Assembly (NCBI GenBank): GCA_002067745.1
Contig: MVRU01000023.1
Coordinates: forward strand, 1 to 35,468
Length of the DNA: 35,468 bases
Reading direction: 5' to 3'
Source of the DNA: Syntrophus sp. PtaU1.Bin005
GTDB taxonomy: Bacteria > Desulfobacterota > Syntrophia > Syntrophales > Syntrophaceae
The position numbers and the translations under genes are program-made. Under the pieces are notes generated by a model, which saw only the letters and a list, made by a program, of their open reading frames with translations, searched no databases and had not been told where the DNA came from. How positions within the stretch are numbered: the stretch's first letter is position 1; every line of letters starts with the position of its first letter. This document shows, one piece after another, positions 32,758-35,468 of this stretch.

Positions 32758-34875
32758 TCATTCCCGTTTTTTCAGCTGGTTTTCCTCTTCAAGAGCCACA
32801 AGAATTCTGGAATCAGCAAGGGAAATTCCGCTGCCGGCGCGATGGACGAAAACCGGATTGAGGTCGATCTCGGCGATCCGGGGGGCATCGACAAGCAGAG
32901 CGGCGACGCGGCAGATCAGATCCGCCAGCGCCTCCACGTCCCGGGGCGCCTGCCCCCGGCGGCCCTGGAGAATCGGCCAGGCCTGGAGTCCGCTCAGCAT
33001 GTCCAGGGCTTCATTTCTTGTCACCGGTGCAATGCGGACGGCCGTGTCCCGGAAGATCTCCAGAAAAATTCCCCCCAGACCGGCCACGACGACCGGTCCG
33101 AAAACCGGATCCTGTCGGCCGCCGACAAAAAATTCCTGGCCTTCGGCAACCATTTCCTGAACGAGAAACCCCTCTACGGACACGTCCGGAGCACGCTCCG
33201 AAACCGAGGTGCGGATCGCCTCCAGGGCCTTCCCAAGGGCATCCCGGTCAGGCAGGTTCAACCGGACCCCGCCGACATCCGACTTGTGAGACGCCTGGCT
33301 CGACAGGAGCTTCACCGCCACGGGGAAAGAAATCGCCCCATCCTCCAGATCCCCGATCTGTTTTATTTTGATGCTCCGGATAAAATTCAAACCAGCCGCC
33401 TCCAACAGGTCGATACATTCGTCTGCCAGGGGATGGCGTTTTTCCTCGATGAAGGCGGCCAGGCGTTCCTGCAGGGATGGCGGGGAAAGGGAAAAGCCGC
33501 CCCCTTCGCCCCGGGTGTCCCTCAACTCCTTTCGCTCCGCATAGGTTGCCGAAATATGGAGGGCTTTTATGGCCGCCAAGGGGCTGGTGTATACGGGAAA
33601 GCTTTTCAGGATTTCCATGGTTTCCGCCGCATCGGTGATGACGGCCACAGCGGCGGGCTTATTGTACTTGCGGACCAGGGAATCCAGCTCCCCCAGGAAG
33701 GTGCGCGACATGTCCGACTCGTAATGGGACTGGTAAACGTGATTGAACAGGGCACCATCGACGCAGTCGAGCTTCAGCGCCTCTTCGAGGATCCGGGCGT
33801 AGATCCGGTAATCGAATATTTCCCCGAGGTCGAGAGGGTTCTGCGGGGCGATGACCCGCCGCGTGTAGAGGGTATTGAGCCGTTCAAAGAAACTTTCGGG
33901 AAAGGGAACGAGATCGAATCCGTATTGGGAACAGGCGTCGGCGGTAATGACGGCATGGCCCCCGGAACGGGAGAGAACCGCCAGCCGCCTGCCCCTCATC
34001 AGGGGCTGCTGGAGTATTTTGACGGCGGCAATGGCCTCCTGTTCGTCCTCCACCCGGATCACGGCCGCCTGACGGCACGATCCATCGACCACATCATCGC
34101 TGGCCGAAAGGGCGGCCGTGTGGGAGCGGGCAATGCTGGCGCTCAGGGGATTGCGGTTGGATTTCTGGAGGATAATGGGCTTGGAGGCGGACAGGGCGGC
34201 CTGGAAGAAATCCCGGCCCCGTTTGAAGCCCTCCAGATAAACGACCACCATATCCGTCGCTTCGTCCCCCAGAAAATACCGCAGAAAATCGGTTTCATCG
34301 AGTTGGAGCTTGTTGCCCATGCTGACCATCTTGCCCGGCCGCACGGAGTTTTCCGGAAGGCCCTCCAGGTAGATATGACCAAGCCCCCCGCTCTGGGCGA
34401 TCATGCCCACGCGCCCACCGGGCAGACTTTGCTTGTAAAGGAGAAAGGGCATGACCAGGTTGAGATCGTAATTGACGATCCCGATGCAGTTGGGACCCAC
34501 GAAACGAATGCCGTAACGTTCGGCGATTTCCAGGATCTTCGTTTCCAGGGCATCGTTCTCATCGCGGGAAAACTCGCTGAAGCCGCTGGATTCGATCACC
34601 GCGCGGCGAATGCCCCGCTTCCCGCATTCCTCGAGCAGATCCGGAATGGCGGCTGCCGGGGTAATGAAGAGGGCCACATCCGGCGTCTCCGGCAAGCTTG
34701 CAAATTCCCTGTAAATACGGATGCCGGCAATCTCGCCTTCCTCGGAACTGACCCCGTAGAGCCGGACCTTGCAGCCCAGCCGGACATTGTTCAGAATAAT
34801 CAGATGCCCCAGATTTTTCTTTCTGGGCGACGCCCCGACTACCACCATGCTCTGCGGATAAAAAAAAGTCCTCAT
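32758..34875 (-). CDS. ADP-forming acyl-CoA synthetase (acetate-CoA ligase family)
   Basis: 705 residues from ATG 34875 with AAGGAGAG upstream. Order: CoA-binding Rossmann domain (VVVGASPRKKNLGH, ESSGFSEF, FVGPNCIGIVN); CoA-ligase domain (AQSGGLGHIYLEG, then the phospho-His loop with H252 in SHTAALSASD); then a C-terminal ATP-grasp domain (~480-690: FPVAVKLLSSQASHKSDVGGV, FLVQEMVAEGQEFFVGGRQDPVFGPVVVAGLGG, EIDLNPV). Such enzymes interconvert acyl-CoA, ADP and Pi with free acid, ATP and CoA, conserving energy in anaerobes. Substrate unclear. It converges on flgL with 3 nt between stop codons. A 732-codon antisense frame covers it but lacks protein-like features. Confidence 0.9.
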   Translation of the reverse strand: MRTFFYPQSMVVVGASPRKKNLGHLIILNNVRLGCKVRLYGVSSEEGEIAGIRIYREFASLPETPDVALFITPAAAIPDLLEECGKRGIRRAVIESSGFSEFSRDENDALETKILEIAERYGIRFVGPNCIGIVNYDLNLVMPFLLYKQSLPGGRVGMIAQSGGLGHIYLEGLPENSVRPGKMVSMGNKLQLDETDFLRYFLGDEATDMVVVYLEGFKRGRDFFQAALSASKPIILQKSNRNPLSASIARSHTAALSASDDVVDGSCRQAAVIRVEDEQEAIAAVKILQQPLMRGRRLAVLSRSGGHAVITADACSQYGFDLVPFPESFFERLNTLYTRRVIAPQNPLDLGEIFDYRIYARILEEALKLDCVDGALFNHVYQSHYESDMSRTFLGELDSLVRKYNKPAAVAVITDAAETMEILKSFPVYTSPLAAIKALHISATYAERKELRDTRGEGGGFSLSPPSLQERLAAFIEEKRHPLADECIDLLEAAGLNFIRSIKIKQIGDLEDGAISFPVAVKLLSSQASHKSDVGGVRLNLPDRDALGKALEAIRTSVSERAPDVSVEGFLVQEMVAEGQEFFVGGRQDPVFGPVVVAGLGGIFLEIFRDTAVRIAPVTRNEALDMLSGLQAWPILQGRRGQAPRDVEALADLICRVAALLVDAPRIAEIDLNPVFVHRAGSGISLADSRILVALEEENQLKKRE

Positions 34876-35078
34876 GATCCTCTCCTTCCGTCCTGCCCCG
34901 GGTCAACTGCACGAGCGATTCTTCATGAGCGGAAAAGTATTGGAAGAATGGGCTTCAAAGTCAAGCAAAAATCGGCGGAGATCGTTTCCCTTTTGAAGCG
35001 GCGACTCGCAGTAAGATTCCGGTTGCGTTCGACGGGTTAAGGGAGATAATAGGTCTCGGGTTAAAAACGGGATTCGGC

Positions 35079-35468
35079 ATGCTCAGAGAAAAGGGACATC
35101 ATCAGAAAAGGGACATGGAAGGCGGGAAAGAAAGAGAAGGGGCGCTCCTTTATTCCCCGGACGATCTGCTGATTTTCCGGGAAAGGGTCGAGACGCTGCT
35201 GCGGGGCCGGGAAGGAATCCTTGCCCCCGGTGCGGGAATGGCCGCTGCAGGCCTTGCCTTCCTGGAATGTCCCTACGGGGAGCACACCCTGGAAGGAGAG
35301 GGTCCGGAGCGGCTTGTCATCAATCTGCGCGAACTGGACTGCATGACCTTCCTGGAAAATGCCCTGGTTCTGGAGCGGCTGGTCCGAACCAGTGCGACGG
35401 CCTTTGCGGATTACGCCGCAACCCTTCAAAAGGTCCGCTACAGGAAGGGCACGTTAAACGGCTATGCC
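35079..35468 (+). CDS. DUF1460-type protein, 5' part only
   Basis: Open to the window edge: 130 codons from ATG 35079, with ATG 35115 as a second possible start; ribosome sites are weak for both. The segment LVINLRELDCMTFLENALVLERL, with the conserved Asp-Cys-x-Thr-Phe core, followed by YAATLQKVRYRKGTLNGYA, matches the DUF1460 family (NlpC/P60-like Cys enzymes annotated as N-acetylmuramoyl-L-alanine amidase-like). No signal peptide is seen in the visible N-terminus, unusual for a cell-wall enzyme. Divergent from the acyl-CoA synthetase gene across a 203-nt gap in which no clear promoter is seen. Confidence 0.72.
   Translation, partial: MLREKGHHQKRDMEGGKEREGALLYSPDDLLIFRERVETLLRGREGILAPGAGMAAAGLAFLECPYGEHTLEGEGPERLVINLRELDCMTFLENALVLERLVRTSATAFADYAATLQKVRYRKGTLNGYA

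Noticed and set aside
32842-35040. 732-codon open frame antisense to the acyl-CoA synthetase gene
   Set aside because: Longer than the real gene, but its translation is rich in G, R, D and H without domain motifs, while the minus strand reads a full set of ligase and ATP-grasp motifs with a strong ribosome site. It is the usual mirror of a GC-skewed coding strand.
1-35468. CRISPR arrays, tRNA or rRNA genes, transposases or phage genes
   Set aside because: None seen: no regularly spaced direct repeats, no tRNA-like cloverleaf noticed, and no transposase, integrase or phage motifs among the frames.

Overview
The window looks like a chromosomal flagellar locus from a Gram-negative bacterium, most likely a Desulfobacterota (deltaproteobacterial) anaerobe, possibly close to the Syntrophaceae. 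This rests on gene content read by eye: FlbT/FlaF beside flgD-flgE-flgK-flgL, sigma-54 and sigma-28 type promoters, an ADP-forming acyl-CoA synthetase, and a long methyltransferase- and radical-SAM-rich sugar operon. No taxonomic search was possible, and GC content looks moderate but was not computed.

Layout. (1) 1-1365, plus strand: what may be the last codons of an upstream gene (possibly flagellin), a strong hairpin, an unrecognised ORF, then flbT and flaF. (2) 1378-26638, minus strand: one 18-gene, 25-kb gene string with gaps of roughly 1 to 120 nt and many start/stop overlaps. Read in the direction of transcription it holds: CDP-glucose 4,6-dehydratase, CDP-4-keto-6-deoxyglucose 3-dehydrase, glucose-1-phosphate cytidylyltransferase, an SDR epimerase/reductase, a NeuB-type synthase without its SAF domain, a KdsC-type phosphatase, an acetolactate-synthase-like ThDP enzyme, an SGNH hydrolase-like protein, a NodU-type carbamoyltransferase, a small unknown protein, four FkbM methyltransferases (three are tandem paralogues), two radical SAM/SPASM proteins, a deoxysugar C-methyltransferase type protein, and a ~1994-residue polypeptide with four glycosyltransferase modules and TPRs. 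(3) 26639-26814: a divergent control region with a perfect sigma-54 site facing the sugar operon and a near-perfect sigma-28 site facing right. (4) 26815-32754, plus strand: a TPR plus Ig-like protein, a 440-nt gap with hairpins and a second sigma-54 site, then flgD, flgE, flgK and flgL. (5) 32758-34875, minus: an ADP-forming acyl-CoA synthetase. (6) 35079-end, plus: the start of a DUF1460-type gene.

How the parts may work together (inference): the minus-strand operon appears to make, decorate and transfer one or more unusual sugars (3,6-dideoxy and possibly branched-chain, plus possibly a nonulosonate-like sugar, with methyl, carbamoyl and acyl groups) onto flagellar proteins. Its promoter type would tie glycan supply to the flagellar expression hierarchy. 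The most unusual items are the promoter pair, the sugar pathway combination, the giant multi-transferase, the Rossmann-like module shared by six modification enzymes, and a FlgD-type Ig domain found in FlgL while FlgD itself lacks one.
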